Assembly: GCF_003711515.1 (NCBI RefSeq)
Contig: NW_021167079.1
Span: 1,167,471-1,231,470 of the forward strand
Source: Sodiomyces alkalinus F11
Lineage: Eukaryota > Ascomycota > Sordariomycetes > Glomerellales > Plectosphaerellaceae
Direction: 5' to 3'
DNA length: 64,000 bases
Positions 10,266-22,461 of this stretch are shown in pieces. The position numbers and the translations under genes are program-made. Positions within the stretch are counted from its first letter, which is position 1; each line of letters begins with the position of its first letter. The notes under the pieces were generated by a model. The model made no database searches. It worked only from the letters and a program-made list of their open reading frames with translations, and was not told the origin of the DNA.

Positions 10266-11992
10266 GATGATGGCCACGGCGGAAATCTCGATGTCGAAAA
10301 TCTCGATGACGAACAATGCAAGGCCCAATGACGCCGTCGGTCGTGAGGATATCACCGACAAGGACGTAGCTGCTGTTTGTCAACTCGAGACCAAACGAGG
10401 TTAATGCGACCGGCAGAGGAATGCGGCATGATTCGGGAACATGCCTACCCGATGACAAAGGGGAAATGGCAGGCTGGAGGGCTTCGGCCTGGGCTGCCTG
10501 TTTGTGGGGACACTTTGAGGTTGTGTTTGAGGTTATATTCGGCAGGGCGGAGGGTTTTGTGTGTTTTACTCCGATTCTCGCTGGTATCTTTTGGCTCACA
10601 ATGATTCCCATTGGCGTCACACACTTGAGCAGGGTTCGGAACGGCGTTTAGGTATGGTATTTTTGCTTCGTCCTTTACTTTCTCTCCCTCCTTCCTTCGC
10701 GGCCAGCCACTATTCTCCAGAGACTCGGGAACACATTTGTATGTAAGGTATAATCCGCTCAGAACGGATTCTCTTCTCCTCTCTCCACTTGGGTATTTGG
10801 ATTGATTTCGGGGTTTTTAAGGGAGGTGCAATGATGTTGTAGATGGTCAGGTCTGTAAGGAGGGTTACTTTCGCCTTTCTTTCCGAGAGGCGACACACAC
10901 ATCATCGCAGATTACATCCACTCTGGAGCTTTAGATGAAGGCCAAATCCATCAACTACGCGTACGAAGTACTTCGCTGTGAGCCATGATCTGAGTTGTCT
11001 TCTGGCCTTGGATTCACGCCGGCTCGACTTATGGTGGTTTCCGACGCGCTGTGACGCGTGCCCCGCTTCCGCCTCTCCGTAACGGGGTTTCCGCTCCGAA
11101 TGGATCGTCGTCGCCAGCCGAGGACTTACACGACACAGTACTCGTAATGACCCTTCGCACGTCCGTAGTCGCAAACTGTGATTCCAAAGCAAGAAATCCA
11201 CTGATATCCATATCGATCGAAGCATTATTAGATCTTAGGCGGAGTATCATCGGTAGACCAAACTGCTACGTAATTACCCCATGACGGTTTTGGTTTGGCG
11301 TGTCTTGACAGCACCACATTGTACACTACAGCTGAGAAAAAAAGAAAAGACAAAAAAAGGGCGATGCCATTCGGCTGGGCCGCTCGAATGTATTGCAAAA
11401 GCATTTATGATTTTCTTCCGCCCTTGGTATGTGAAAGGAGGAAAAAGAAGGAAACGCCAAACCTCCCTTCCAGGACGAGGTGATGGTGCCATCTACATCG
11501 TATTGAAAAAAGAAAATGTGTTTGGTTCCTTGTGTTAATAAACACAAGCGACTAGCAAATAGAGAAACGGTCTCTTAATGTACGAAGTATGGACTGCAGG
11601 CTCTTTTGCGTCCCTGTTTCAGCGGATTGCGCCTTCGTTGACGGTAGCCTTCCCCGGGAGACAAATCTGCAGGGGTCCAGACAGCGAGTAGGAACCACAA
11701 AGAAATTGTCCCGTTTACGCTCGAGCCGGAACAAAAGAAGAAAAAGGAGCCCCTTGAATCGTTGCAGGTGTCGTGAGCTGATTACCACAACCCAAAAAAA
11801 AAAGAAAAAACTGAAGTTGGTTGCAGTAACACCATGAGATTCCTCGACACCATATGGACCGTGTGGCTGTAAGTATGGTGTAGTATCAGATCTTAAAATA
11901 GATGTAATTCCCTAGCCAGATAATATGTCGTGTTCCTCATGCACCTCAATCGCCCAGAGTCAACGTGTTGATATATAACGTATTTGAGATCA
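10266..11992. other. Long intergenic region
   Basis: 1.7 kb with no convincing gene. It holds a palindromic CGTACGAAGTACTTCG near 10970-10985, a GTACGAAGTA near 11580, and A-rich runs near 11336-11360 and 11794-11808. Short frames here lack motifs. Confidence 0.5.
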
Positions 11993-12457
11993 TCACCACA
12001 CCCACTCCGCTCCCGTGCCCGTAGTCATACTCCTCATTTCCACTCTCTCCTTCCCCAGCTTCACCGCGCCCCTGGAAGCCCGTTCCGCAAAAATAGGTCT
12101 CAACTCCTCGACGACATCCTCGTCGAAAACCGTGCGACTACTCCCTGCGCTCCCCTCGCCCGCCTTGCTTCTTGTACCAGCAGAAGATGTGGGCGAAGAA
12201 ATGGTCGCGGAAACCAAGCTGAACGACATTCTGCTCTCTCTTGGTTCGTGAGCGCCGCGGTGCGGACTTTGCCACGGACTTTGCCCGGGACGGCTTGACG
12301 GTGTTGTAGTGGGTGACGATGGTGGCGACGCGTCCTGAGCCTGGGTTGTGTGGAGGGATGATCTCCTTTGCGGGGTGACGCTTGGGGAGGCTAGGGTTCG
12401 AGTGGTTGAGGCTGGGGTGGATACCCTTGTGAGGACGGGACTTCGCATGGCCTTCAT
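11993..12457 (-). CDS. Doubtful hypothetical protein, Ser/Thr/Pro-rich
   Basis: An open frame of 154 residues. The first ~100 residues are Ser/Thr/Pro-rich and uninformative. The end, from TVFDEDVVEELRPIFAERAS to GAEWVW, has the balanced composition of real protein and could be a helix-turn segment. An overlapping frame (12677-12138) is lysine/arginine-rich and contains HYNTVKPSRAKS. I could not decide between them or find an intron joining the two. No family recognised. Confidence 0.3.
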   Translation of the reverse strand: MKAMRSPVLTRVSTPASTTRTLASPSVTPQRRSSLHTTQAQDASPPSSPTTTPSSRPGQSPWQSPHRGAHEPRESRMSFSLVSATISSPTSSAGTRSKAGEGSAGSSRTVFDEDVVEELRPIFAERASRGAVKLGKERVEMRSMTTGTGAEWVW

Positions 12458-13135
12458 CCTGGGACTGGAAAGTCTCTTCAGTATCTCGAATGGTTCGTAG
12501 TATTGCGATCCCCTCCGTGGATTTTCGCGATGATATCAAGTGGCGGTGTGAGAGACGCCCGTAACTAAGGTACCAAGGGGGAAGACTCGAACGAAAGACC
12601 TTCGAGCGTCTTGATTTGAATTGGTTTTTGGCAGCAAGAATTAAGACCGTAGACAATGAATTGCGAAAAGAAGGCACATGCCTAGATGTTACAGTCCAGG
12701 GAGATGCCGTTTATTAGCGTCTGGGGTCGAAATCGGTGACATTTTGAGTCACAACAGGGGTGCCATTACCTGACTCATCCCCATGTCGGCCTGTTGATCA
12801 GATCAACCACCACCACCACCACCAAAAGAAAAGGAAAAGACACAAAAAAAAAGGTGGGCTTATTCGTCTGCATGGTATTACCCCCGGATCCAACAGATGT
12901 TTTCGTGTCAAAGCGGTCCGTGATGTGAGATTATTCAATGTAAAGTCATCCTGTAAAAGCAAAGCAACAGACCCCATATGCCATTCCCGACCAGAAAGCT
13001 ACAACCGATATGGTATGCATGACCTATGACCATCGAACAAGGGAATGCTACAAGTACATACAGTTAGGGTTCGTGTAAGGGTATATGAAACGTTTGAGGT
13101 GCCGCTCGCGTTGGTGATCCCACGTCGCACCCCAA
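12458..13135. other. Intergenic with ACC microsatellite
   Basis: 3' flank of the alkaline phosphatase gene and upstream region of the doubtful ORF. An (ACC)n run sits at about 12806-12823, followed by A-rich sequence to about 12851. Confidence 0.45.
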
Positions 13136-15047
13136 TCACCACTCTCCGTTCCCGTACCACCGCTGTCCGTTGAGCATACGCTGTTGCTCCATCCAGTGAT
13201 CCGGACCTTCCACCGACCCCGCAACTTGGGCAGCAAGATCTTCTTTCAGCAGACGATCAGCGCCCAGATGCTTTGCTCTGTCGGCCTTGGCCTTGAGCTC
13301 TTTCGTGATGGCACCCACGTCAACGTCCAGCCACTCGTGCAGGAAATTGCCGATGTCCGTGTTCTCCATGTTGCCGCGGATCTTGTCGACGCCTCGTCCG
13401 CCCGAGCTGTAAATGTTCACATCCACCGCTGAATGTCCGTGCGTGCTCCAGCCCACATGCGCCCGAAGGCTGATCATGGCCGCGAAAATGTAGGTTCCGT
13501 CCAAGGGCGCCTCGGCGAGTGCTTCGAGTTCCTCGTCCAGGGCGTCCGTGATTCCGAGACCTGCTATCACCAGGTTCTTGTTAATCCACTTCTTGAGGTC
13601 TTTCTTGCTTTCGGACGGCGCTTCGACCACGTGCTTCGCCAGTCTCAAGGCCAAGTATTCGGCTGAGGAATTAGCTTGGGCAAGTGCCTTGGGAAACCAG
13701 TCATACACCGGCCATTGGCCAGGCTCCTCTGATATCACCACCACAAGTGTCAGTCGTAGTCAGTAGAGGGGGGTGTTATGGGGGACGCAAAACTCACGAA
13801 GCGCCGTGGAAAGACCACCCGTCTCGTGGTCGCTGGTGGCCACCAGGATGGTCTCGGTGTCGCTCTTTTCGATGAATTCCAGCACAATCTCGAAGGCGTT
13901 GTCATATTCCAGTACCTCATGTACCTGAGCCGCCGGGTCGTTGATGTGGCCCGCATGATCGATCCTACTGCCCTCAATCATGAGGAAGAATCCTTGGTCA
14001 CTATCCTCCGTCGCTTTCTCCAGGGCACGCAGAGCTGTCCTGGTCATCTCGGTCAGGCTCGGGTAAATGTGGTTCATGTGGCGGCGGTCAATCTCAAAGG
14101 GAACGTTATAATGGGCGAAGAGGCCGAGGAAGGGCATATTGACGTTTTCGCCTCCGTCCAGATCATCGAAACCCGCCCTGTCGCTGGCATAGGTCCAGTT
14201 GAACTGGCTCTGCGCGATGCTGACAACGTCCGTGTCGTCCAGGCGGCAGCTGTCGTCGGTGCCGTTGGGTAGAAAATGGCAGCGGCCACCTCCAAGCATA
14301 AGGTCCACGACCCGGCCGAGGGGCCCGTCACCGACCTCCTGCAGAGCAATATCGTCGTTCATGGACCGAGTCAGAACATGACTGGCGAAGCATGCCGGGG
14401 TGGCATCAGTGATATCGGTGGTGACGACGAGGCCCGTCTTGTACCCAGCCCTCTTGGCGGCCTCGAGAACGGTGCCGCAGGGCTCGTAGTCCGGCGTGAC
14501 AGAAATCGCACTATTGTAGCTCTTCTTTCCGCACGAGAAGGCCGTGGCCCCCGCAGCGCTATCGGTGACGAGGGAGTTGGAGGACCGAGTGCGGCTGGTG
14601 CCCCAGAAGTTCTGGTCCAGCGTGAGCGTATCGTTGTGTGGGAGGTCGTGGATATGCTGGCGGAAACTCCGTGTCAACGAGAGCGAGGCGGGGCCCATTC
14701 CATCGGAGACCATGAAAATGAGATTTCGCTTCTCGGGAGCAGAGGGCTCATGGCGCGTTTGACGGCTATGCTGGCTCCAGACGGCGAGAACGATGACACC
14801 CGCAGTGGCCAGGAGTGCCCAGATAAACAGGAGGGTTTCGCGCAGTCGGAAGGGGCCTGGAGGAGGAGATGGATCGGGGTCGTAGCCTGTCTCGTCGTCC
14901 CCGTCTACAGCGTTGCTCGGGCGGCGGCGGGGCTCCTCGGACAGGAGAGGTGTCCGATCGGAAGGGGAAGGTGACTGGGGGGGGGGAAATCGCTGGTTAG
15001 CTCTGAGGGTGTGGCAAAACGTAGGATTTAGCATCGGAGGTTACCAT
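13136..15047 (-). CDS. pho8: Vacuolar alkaline phosphatase, Pho8 type, type II membrane protein
   Basis: Proposed exons 15047-15045 (just ATG), 14974-13798 and 13728-13136 give 590 residues. The 70-nt first intron has a CTAAC branch site and a C-tract before its AG. A longer in-frame alternative starts at 15034 inside that intron and lacks support. The cytoplasmic tail reads SPSPSDRTPLLSEE; DRTPLL fits the [DE]xxxL[LI] AP-3 sorting signal known from yeast Pho8. A membrane anchor spans ~48-67. The lumenal catalytic domain has Asp92 in VSDGMG, nucleophile Ser140 in TDSAAGATA, a metal site in EGSRIDHAGH, and metal ligands in ATSDHETGG. HGHSAVDV near the C-terminus supplies a further His ligand. 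It hydrolyses phosphomonoesters in the vacuole. All active-site motifs are intact. Confidence 0.92.
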
Positions 15048-16320
15048 GATGATAGAATTCCCCCTCCCATGTACCGATGCGTGAAAGTGTCCAAGTACCG
15101 ATGTGTGTGCCAAGAGCGAAAAGAATAAAGGTCGCGATGGTCACAGAAGGGGAACTGGTTGAAATGAGAGCGGATAGGAGAGAGGAGAGAGGATAGAGGC
15201 TGAGAAGAAAAGACAGAGAAGAGAAGAAGTAACGCGGACGCGATCAGGACGAGGTGCCTCGTAGCTGGCTGCTACCTGCAGTTGCCTCGTACGCCAATTG
15301 TCTTATTAAGATATTCCCTTGTGATCCATGCGCTGAAACTTTGAGGAGACGGCTGTACAGTGTACACGCACGGAAAACAACAGGGGGCAGGTAACGTCGT
15401 AACTCCAAACCGCTAGCTCATTGCGTCATAGTGCTGTCTCTGCTGTTGTCCCCATCTTGCAGTACCCCTCAGCCACGATCTGTGGCGCAAGATAAAAGGA
15501 GCACATTGTGCACATGCAATGCAACGTCTACGAAATATGAAGTCACGGCAGATATTAGCCAGATCTGGTCATTGTATCTGCACCCGACCTTCTGTCACTC
15601 GTCGTCCTGAAGAAGCACTGCACGATTCCGGTTTGGCATCGGGGTATGACCAGGCACCGCTTGACAGCTTATCCCGTGGAACCAGCTACCACATGCGTCT
15701 CCATCACTCTCCGGAGTACTGTCCCAGGAAATGTCCAGATAACCCCGTTGCTGTACCAGCTGTCGCGTAACCATGCGGTCTGTCAAAGGCAATAGATTGC
15801 GTCCGGTTAGGGAGGCAGAGTGTGCAGTCTTCAACACTACATCTAGAGGAAGAGATTGAGTTGCACTCCAAGCAGCGTCAAGTGACCTCGGAGAAGCAAG
15901 TGGGCCACTCAACGAGTTTACGTTCGAATATTCAGGCCAAAAGAAGGAAGAAGCCTATTTCGACCTCTATAATCCCCAGCTTGGGGGGGGGGGGGGAAGA
16001 AAGGTGCCGAATAGGATATCTTGAACCAAAATGAGTGACAATGTGGGTTATTGAGCTACCCAAAGTATCTGGCAAAGTACACAAATCAAGTACAAAAATG
16101 TCATCAAGACCACAGGGCTTAACAGAGCCCCTATTCTCCTTTGAGTAGTGCGAAACGAATCAATGGAAACTCAATCTGGGATGCTGCCTAAGGAAAGGCA
16201 CTGAGAAAAGACACATACCCATGTCCAATCGCATCCAACCTCCTGTTCCCAACTATGGCTAGTCTGGTGAACGTCGATATTGTCATTGTGTAAACCTCCG
16301 GAAGAGCGTCCATTCGAGGT
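15048..16320. other. Intergenic
   Basis: 1.3 kb between two minus-strand genes. It includes a G-run of about 14 at 15984-15998 and an AG-rich purine tract at about 15160-15230 that is probably in the Pho8 leader. No gene seen. Confidence 0.5.
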
Positions 16321-16794
16321 TTACTGAGGAGGGACGGGAGCCTGCGTGGGCTGGGGGAACCCAGGAGGGAATTCGGAAGGCGGGAACTCAGGCGGGAACG
16401 GAACCTCAGTTTCCTGTGGAGGCTGAGGCTGCTCTGGGGGCTCCCGAGGAGGCTGCTCAGGCGGCTGCTGAGGGGGTTGCCCCTCATCGTCGGGCAGACA
16501 CTGGTGATAGTATTCATTGATCACGACGCAAGTGCCCTCAGCACACTCGGTCGGGCCATCGTGCTCGATGCCGCCGCACTGTTCGTAAAGCTGGGCCTGT
16601 CCAGGGTTGCCGGGGTTGCCAGGGTCAGGGACGTCGGTAGTCGGAATCGGGGGCAGCGGAAGCGTGGGCTCGGGGATGCCCGGCAGCGACTCAGAAGGCT
16701 CGACCTGCCGGCGGTTCCAGCCGGCGGCACGGCCTTGAACCCCGGCCGATGCGGCGAAGGCAGTGATGAGAAGCGTAGCCTTGAAGTTGCCCAT
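16321..16794 (-). CDS. Secreted Pro-rich protein with a CBM1-like module
   Basis: 157 residues from Met at 16794, chosen because a clean signal peptide follows ([20 protein letters not shown]); an upstream in-frame Met at 16818 would spoil it. NRR at 27-29 is a possible Kex2 site. Residues ~69-100 match fungal cellulose-binding module 1: [19 protein letters not shown] then TCVV and NEYYHQC, with Cys73, 84, 89 and 99. The usual first aromatic (Trp or Tyr after the CGG block) is replaced by His/Asp, while the YY pair is kept. The module is flanked by Pro-rich arms, the C-terminal one almost wholly Pro/Gln/Glu/Phe. No catalytic domain exists. It is likely a wall-associated or secreted carbohydrate-binding protein. 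Confidence 0.78.
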   Translation of the reverse strand: MGNFKATLLITAFAASAGVQGRAAGWNRRQVEPSESLPGIPEPTLPLPPIPTTDVPDPGNPGNPGQAQLYEQCGGIEHDGPTECAEGTCVVINEYYHQCLPDDEGQPPQQPPEQPPREPPEQPQPPQETEVPFPPEFPPSEFPPGFPQPTQAPVPPQ

Positions 16795-18429
16795 TCTGAC
16801 TGAAGGGTGACGGAACACTTGAGTTGCTGAAAAGAGAGGAAGGAAGAAGTTTATCTTAAGGTCGTTGGAAATCCGGTTCCAAAGACGCGATAAACCAGAA
16901 GAAAATAACGAGACTTGGTTGGTGTGCTCTCAGTAAATGGAAGCTGGAGCTTGTTGAGATCGGTCTGGCAAAAGATAAAAGGAAGTGACTCCGGGGTTGA
17001 GAACCAGGCCTTTTATAGATGTTTTGGCACCGTCGATTATAATGCTGAGAGTAAGGAGTGCTGTAAAGTCTCGGCAAATACCAGAGCGGCCAGATAGTTT
17101 GAGTCGATGGGCACCTCAGTGCACAACTCCTAACACGCCTGGCAATGGGGGCCCGTAGACCCAGTTGATGCGATGGGAGTGCCTACATTTGCCGCGTTCC
17201 CGATTATGATCGTCCCGGAAAAATAGGGCTGGGGGGAAGATCTACTCAATATGAGAGGGGGACTCGAAACTGAAAAGCCTCGTCATTCAGTGAGTAGTTG
17301 CGTCACGTCAATATACACGTCCTTGGGATTGATTAATCTCGCCCTGGGACGCGACTGAGAACGCATGATGTGATGGAATTCACATGTGCAAGAATGCCTA
17401 TCGAAATTTCGGCTTGCAAGCACCGAGCTGTTGGATCGGGTAGAGAGTTACAAAGAGAACCAGACTTTGGGGATGTCCTCAAGTACATGGTCTCCTCGAT
17501 GCCGACCTGGAATCCCGTGAGCGTTCTCTGTTTGTTGACACTCTCTATTTGTAACAGGCCCGGTCCGGGAATCGTGACTAGCGAAGGAAGGGATATGCAA
17601 TGTTGTTTCGGTTGACTATTCGACCTTCAAATCTGTCAGTCAGATTTCGAGAGAAACCTTCATGTATGATCCATGGGGTGATGAAGACAGTCTCGGGTTT
17701 ATGTGGTTGTCAGAGAAGATCGGCTCGTATTTCTCCAACCAAACCCTTCAAGTCGCATTGCCGCGTAAGGGGTGGGTCGTCAAAGTCGATCGGGGGGCAT
17801 GTTCCCATGGGCCCCTCCCCTGGGTACGGTTGTGGAGATGTCCGTTGACAACTGCCGACTCGGCTGCAGTTCTGGGGTTATAGGAGCGGCGGCGCCAGTT
17901 TGTCAAAGAAAGCTTCAAAAAAAGCTTCGATTGAGAGACCTGACGTCAGACCATCGCATTGCATAGAGTCGCGCATAGAGGCCGGTTGCTAGACTCACCG
18001 CCAGAGCGTACACAGAACACCCTCGGGAACGAATACCCTAGACGGACATTGCGTGACGATCCAGGAACCCTCAAGTGATGTGGCGTGGTTTGGGGACTGG
18101 GTAGAAGGCCAGCCTTTGGGTAAGATCAGAGTCAAATAGGTCTTGCACATCACCTTCCCACCGGTGATCAGATTCCCAGATCTGTAGATCTGTTCCTGAC
18201 TGGTCAAAGTTGATTCGGTGCACCAGGCTTTGCTCCGCGGACAAGTCGAGAAATTCTCTGGAAAATCGTTGTTCTGGGCCTGAGCCGGGCCTCTGCACCA
18301 GCGCAAGGGGGATTTCTGAACGGCCTGCGACGTCTCGTCTTCACGGCGAGACAATCGAATGCGCAAACCGTTTCGCAGCAGTCAGGGTGACCCAATCGCC
18401 CGCATACTACGCCCCAGGAAAACAGATGA
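16795..18429. other. Long intergenic region
   Basis: 1.6 kb between the CBM1 gene and the 3' end of the Zn2Cys6 gene. Short frames in both directions lack motifs or plausible splicing. No gene seen. Confidence 0.5.
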
Positions 18430-20499
18430 TCAATCAGGGTTGGGGCCCAAAAAGAAGTCGTCCATAAAGGGAAAGTCTGGCATGAAGTCGCACTGCAATT
18501 CCGGGAAGGGATTGGCTAGAGGGTCCTCGGACGGATCAGGCGTTAACAACTTGTCAACGACATCAGAGTGCTGCGCAAGACAAATGTCGCCAAGATCCCA
18601 GCCATGCTGTCGTTGATGCGAACGCAAGGCCTTAAGGAGCTCGCTCGCTAATAGCAGTGAGGGACTCTTGGCCAGTGCAGCTGGCATCTCCTCCGTTTCC
18701 AGAGCACAGCGTATCAAGAGAGTCGCCGTGTGGGAGAATGTAAAAGCAGACATCGGGAGCCAGAAATCTCCAAGCTGACGGGCGTCTAGCTCCTGGACGA
18801 GAAGCACAATATCTTCGGCCGTCCTTCGGACTTGCACGTAACGACAACTCAGCTTCTCCGGATCCGAGTCTGTCGACTGCTTGTGGTTGTTCAGTTCAAT
18901 ACGCCGTAGTAGAAGTCTGATCGAAAGATAGGCGAGTCGCAGGTTGGAGGCTCCATGGACGCCAAGGTGAGTACCTCGGATGATGATTTTTCGGACGTCT
19001 CCTGCTAAGGAATCAATCCACCTGTCGAGGCTGAGTTCCAATTCGCTCACCGAGGAGCACGCCGACCCCCCTGGGAGTAGGTAAACATAGTCTAGAAAAC
19101 CTTCCAACACCTCCGATAGTCCGACTACGGAAATGAAGACCGCTTCTGCGCCCTGACTCTCCTTGGATGTTGACAGGTACTCATGTGTCGGAGATGGGAC
19201 GTCATAGTGTTCTCGCCTCAACCGAGGCGGCGTGCCGTAAGCTAAGCTAAGCCTGACGAACGTACGGACGGGTCAGTGAACAACTGGCATGCGACGGGAT
19301 TCGAAAAGCCAGCGAGCGCAATAACACGTACCAACGATCATGAATCAAAAGACACCACCAAATCTTCATTCTCAAGTACTTCTCCGACTGAGGGATATGC
19401 CAGGAGAGCGGGTTGCGGTTCAAGCCGAGGGAGTAAGAAATGGAAACCGCCGCACCCAACAGCACGCCATTGCCGATCATGGAGGTAGAAGGCCGACCTC
19501 CCGCGTTGAGCAGCATGGCGGCGATGGTTGCCATACCGGGCGAGTATTGAAGCTCCGAGTAAAGGATTTGGCACGCCAGGTTCCACACGAACCGTCCATC
19601 GGGGCATCGTTGGGAGGAGAGATGAGCATCATACTGCCAGTATGACAGGGAATGGGCGTAAAGACACGAGAGAAGGGCGGGGGAAATGCGACCCCGGGCA
19701 TTGAGGTACTGATCTCGGAAGGAGGCTTCGTCCAACAGAGGGAAACAGATGTTCGTCTTGCCCATGTACCTGGAAGAGCATTCGCCCATCAGCCAATTTA
19801 CACCCCGAGCGAGGTGATACACGAGGGGAACAAAACCCGCTCTATCCACACTCACATGTCGACCACCTGATCAGTCCACGGCTCGACGAGCTTCTCGATG
19901 GCCTGTAACTGCAGGGAAGGGGGAGAGGGGTTCATAGCCATGCCAAGGGGACGCCTCATGACCTTGGTGAACATGACGGGTTCGGAATCACCACCCATCA
20001 TGGGCCGGATGATAGGCAGGCCCCTTGTTCCGCCGCGAGCGCCGGATACCGTGGAAAGATAATCAGCAAGAACATGGTTGTCGCTAGTGAGAGCTGGGCC
20101 GACAATATGAGGGCTGTCGTCATCTTCTTCCTGATCGAGAGAGATTGCCATGTCATGAATTTGCGGGGCCTCGGTTAAGACGGTAGAGGGAGGCTGGCTG
20201 GTCGAGCTCAGGGGGTTATTCCCAAGGGACAATTCGTTTGTTCGGTTTGACGGGGCGGCCGTCACAGATGATTGCCGGGCGGACCGAGCTACTATAGCCT
20301 TCCCCCTCCTGGAGGCTCCTTTGTTTCTTTGATTGGATTCTGGGCTGGGAGGGAAAGCGCAGTCACTTCCATGAGCCTGGCACATCAGGCAGGACGAAGA
20401 TCGTGCCTCAACCACGCAACGGGACTTCCTTCGCCTACAGGCGATGCAAGCCGGCCGGGAATGCGACCGATACGGGCGTTGTTCGACCATGTCACCCAA
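18430..20499 (-). CDS. Zn2Cys6 fungal-specific transcription factor
   Basis: Exons 20499-19856, 19769-19332 and 19252-18430 splice in phase to 634 residues. The N-terminal binuclear cluster is canonical: Cys18, 21, 28, 37, 40 and 47 (CIACRRRKSRC..CLMC..C), giving C-x2-C-x6-C-x8-C-x2-C-x6-C. The middle-homology domain (Fungal_trans) is recognisable from YMGKTNICFPLLDEASFRDQ through SISYSLGLNRNP, and at the last joint, which restores WWCLLIHDRWLSLAYGTPPR, a hallmark of the family. The C-terminus is acidic/aromatic (DFMPDFPFMDDFFLG) and may activate transcription. It is a nuclear DNA-binding regulator; the regulon cannot be told. No biosynthetic cluster lies next to it. Confidence 0.92.
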
Positions 20500-22461
20500 A
20501 GGAGAACCAGAGATTTAGGCTCTCCCGATACATCTAAAATGAGCGTTGCCGGCCATGCAACGACAAATGTAGATGATATGATAAACGAAGCCGTGAGAGC
20601 TACCTTAGTCTCCGCGGAATACCCCGGAAATTGCACCGTGCCCGCGGAGAACCATCAATTGCTCTGCTGACTAAAATCAATGTGCATTAGGTAAATTACG
20701 AGTTCGATTCCGTGTTCATTTCCCCCTTCCTTTTTTCTAGTTTTCCCCACCATCCAGACCCCTACATCTTTCGTCACTGGGTGGTTTAATCCGTAGGTCA
20801 GTACCCCTTATTATACAGCGCATTCAAGAACTGCCACTCATAGTGTAAAACAGGACGAAGAGTATACATGCGAAGCCGGTTCGTTGGATTGGTGTTTGCG
20901 CCATTCAACCTCTGCCCACTAGGCGCTCACTATTCCTGAGATGCTGGACAATCCAGGAGATCTTGTCGCACCACAGTGACAAGCTGGATAGCATGGACCT
21001 TCGTATCGGGGGTGGTTTGGCGTATCTATGGCATATGATACAATCCTGGACGACCTCGGGTGTTTAATTAACGTCAGCCACAGGGAAGTACTTGACACAT
21101 ATGCTAATTGTCTTTAACAAGATACGGCCGTTTCCCTTTCTACTTATTCCCAAGGGGCACTTGCTCTCCTTCTTCTTTCATGGGAGGGGAGCTCGCCTGC
21201 CAGAAACTTGCAGAGTTGAATATTGACAGCTGTTTGTACAGAAACCAAGTTCCCAAGCCCCTTTATCTGGCTGTCTAAATCTAGAGTACATACGAGACGG
21301 CACATCAGCCAAAGGCATAGATGGCCACGACATATAAATTGAACATAATATACCGTCAAGTCTACTCATACCCCTTTGACACTGTGGCGTGTCGTCTCTT
21401 TGTCTTTTTTCTAAAACCTTTTGGATTCTCCAGCACGGCAGCGTGCTACTTCTTCTTGCTAGCGTTGTACATGAAACGACGTTTGGATCACCACTTTCTC
21501 AAGTCGACGAAGCAAAGCCAGTCTGGGTCATCAAACGATCAACTCCCTGAGCTACAAACTTTCATCTTGGGGCTGGATGGCCTATGTCTATTCTCGGGGC
21601 ACAACAAGATGCCTACATAGTAGGCAGCCAACCACGTTACCTTACGGAGTAGGTGTGTTGGCAGTATTGCGCACTTTCCCTTCGGAATCTCCAGCTTTGA
21701 TTGGGATCCCGAATCTTCCACGGCTTCTCAACAGAGCAGGGCACCGCCGCGTGGTAATCCTATATCACCTTATGCGCAGAAGTCCTGTACTCTGGGATGT
21801 GCTCTTTCCCAGCTTTTCAACGTTCACTCTATCAAGTCTGCCAACAAGCTAGGGCTGTTTGTGACGTTGGGTGTAGTGATTCTCGTTATGTGCGTACACG
21901 TCGGCGTAGATTTGGGCTAACGATGAGTAGTAGTGCTTTGAATACGCCACCTAAGGTACGGAGTGGCTATCTGTGAGTATATATTTCCCGCGCTTCGGGC
22001 TTTGACTACGGCAGGAGGTCTTACGTACTTGCCTACGGCTACCTACCTTACCTGCGATGCATATCTTGGACATACCAACCAGGGACGTACGTACCTAGGA
22101 AGCTACCAGTCAGGGTAGATACCTTACTCAGGGAAGTAAGGCAGGCACGGTAAATTCGCCAACTTTCTCCATGGGCCGGGGAACGACGCCCTTTTGAGGT
22201 CTTCGGCTAGGTATTTATCATGGAAATTATCCCACATCTCGGTGCGCCCGCACTTTACTTTCCCACAAACCCGCAGCCTACAACCCAACGCCGTGGTACA
22301 TCCACCGTGCCACACATACTTCTTCTGCCTGGAGATGATGCTGATATTTTTTCTAGGCATCTGGCTTAGAAAAGAGTTGCTACGTCTCTTATTCATCTAG
22401 GAGATCATCTCATCAGAGAAAAGAAAGAACTTCTTTTCCAGTCTCTCCTCAATCGCCAACC
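20500..22461. other. Divergent intergenic region
   Basis: 2 kb between the Zn2Cys6 gene and the F-box-like gene. It contains ACGGAGTAGGT (21643-21653), GGTACGGAGTGG (near 21956) and several ACCTACCTTACC/ACCTAGG motifs at 22030-22105. No gene seen. Confidence 0.5.

Noticed and set aside
12138..12677. 179-residue Lys/Arg-rich minus-strand frame overlapping the doubtful ORF
   Set aside because: Competes with the frame at 11993-12457 and gives no recognisable motif; neither can be proven, and the other has a more protein-like C-terminus.
14276..14974. 232-residue plus-strand frame within the alkaline phosphatase gene
   Set aside because: Antisense of a well-supported catalytic domain with no motif of its own.
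20700..20720. GAGTTCGATTCCGTG, resembling a tRNA T-arm
   Set aside because: Upstream sequence forms no cloverleaf; taken as chance.
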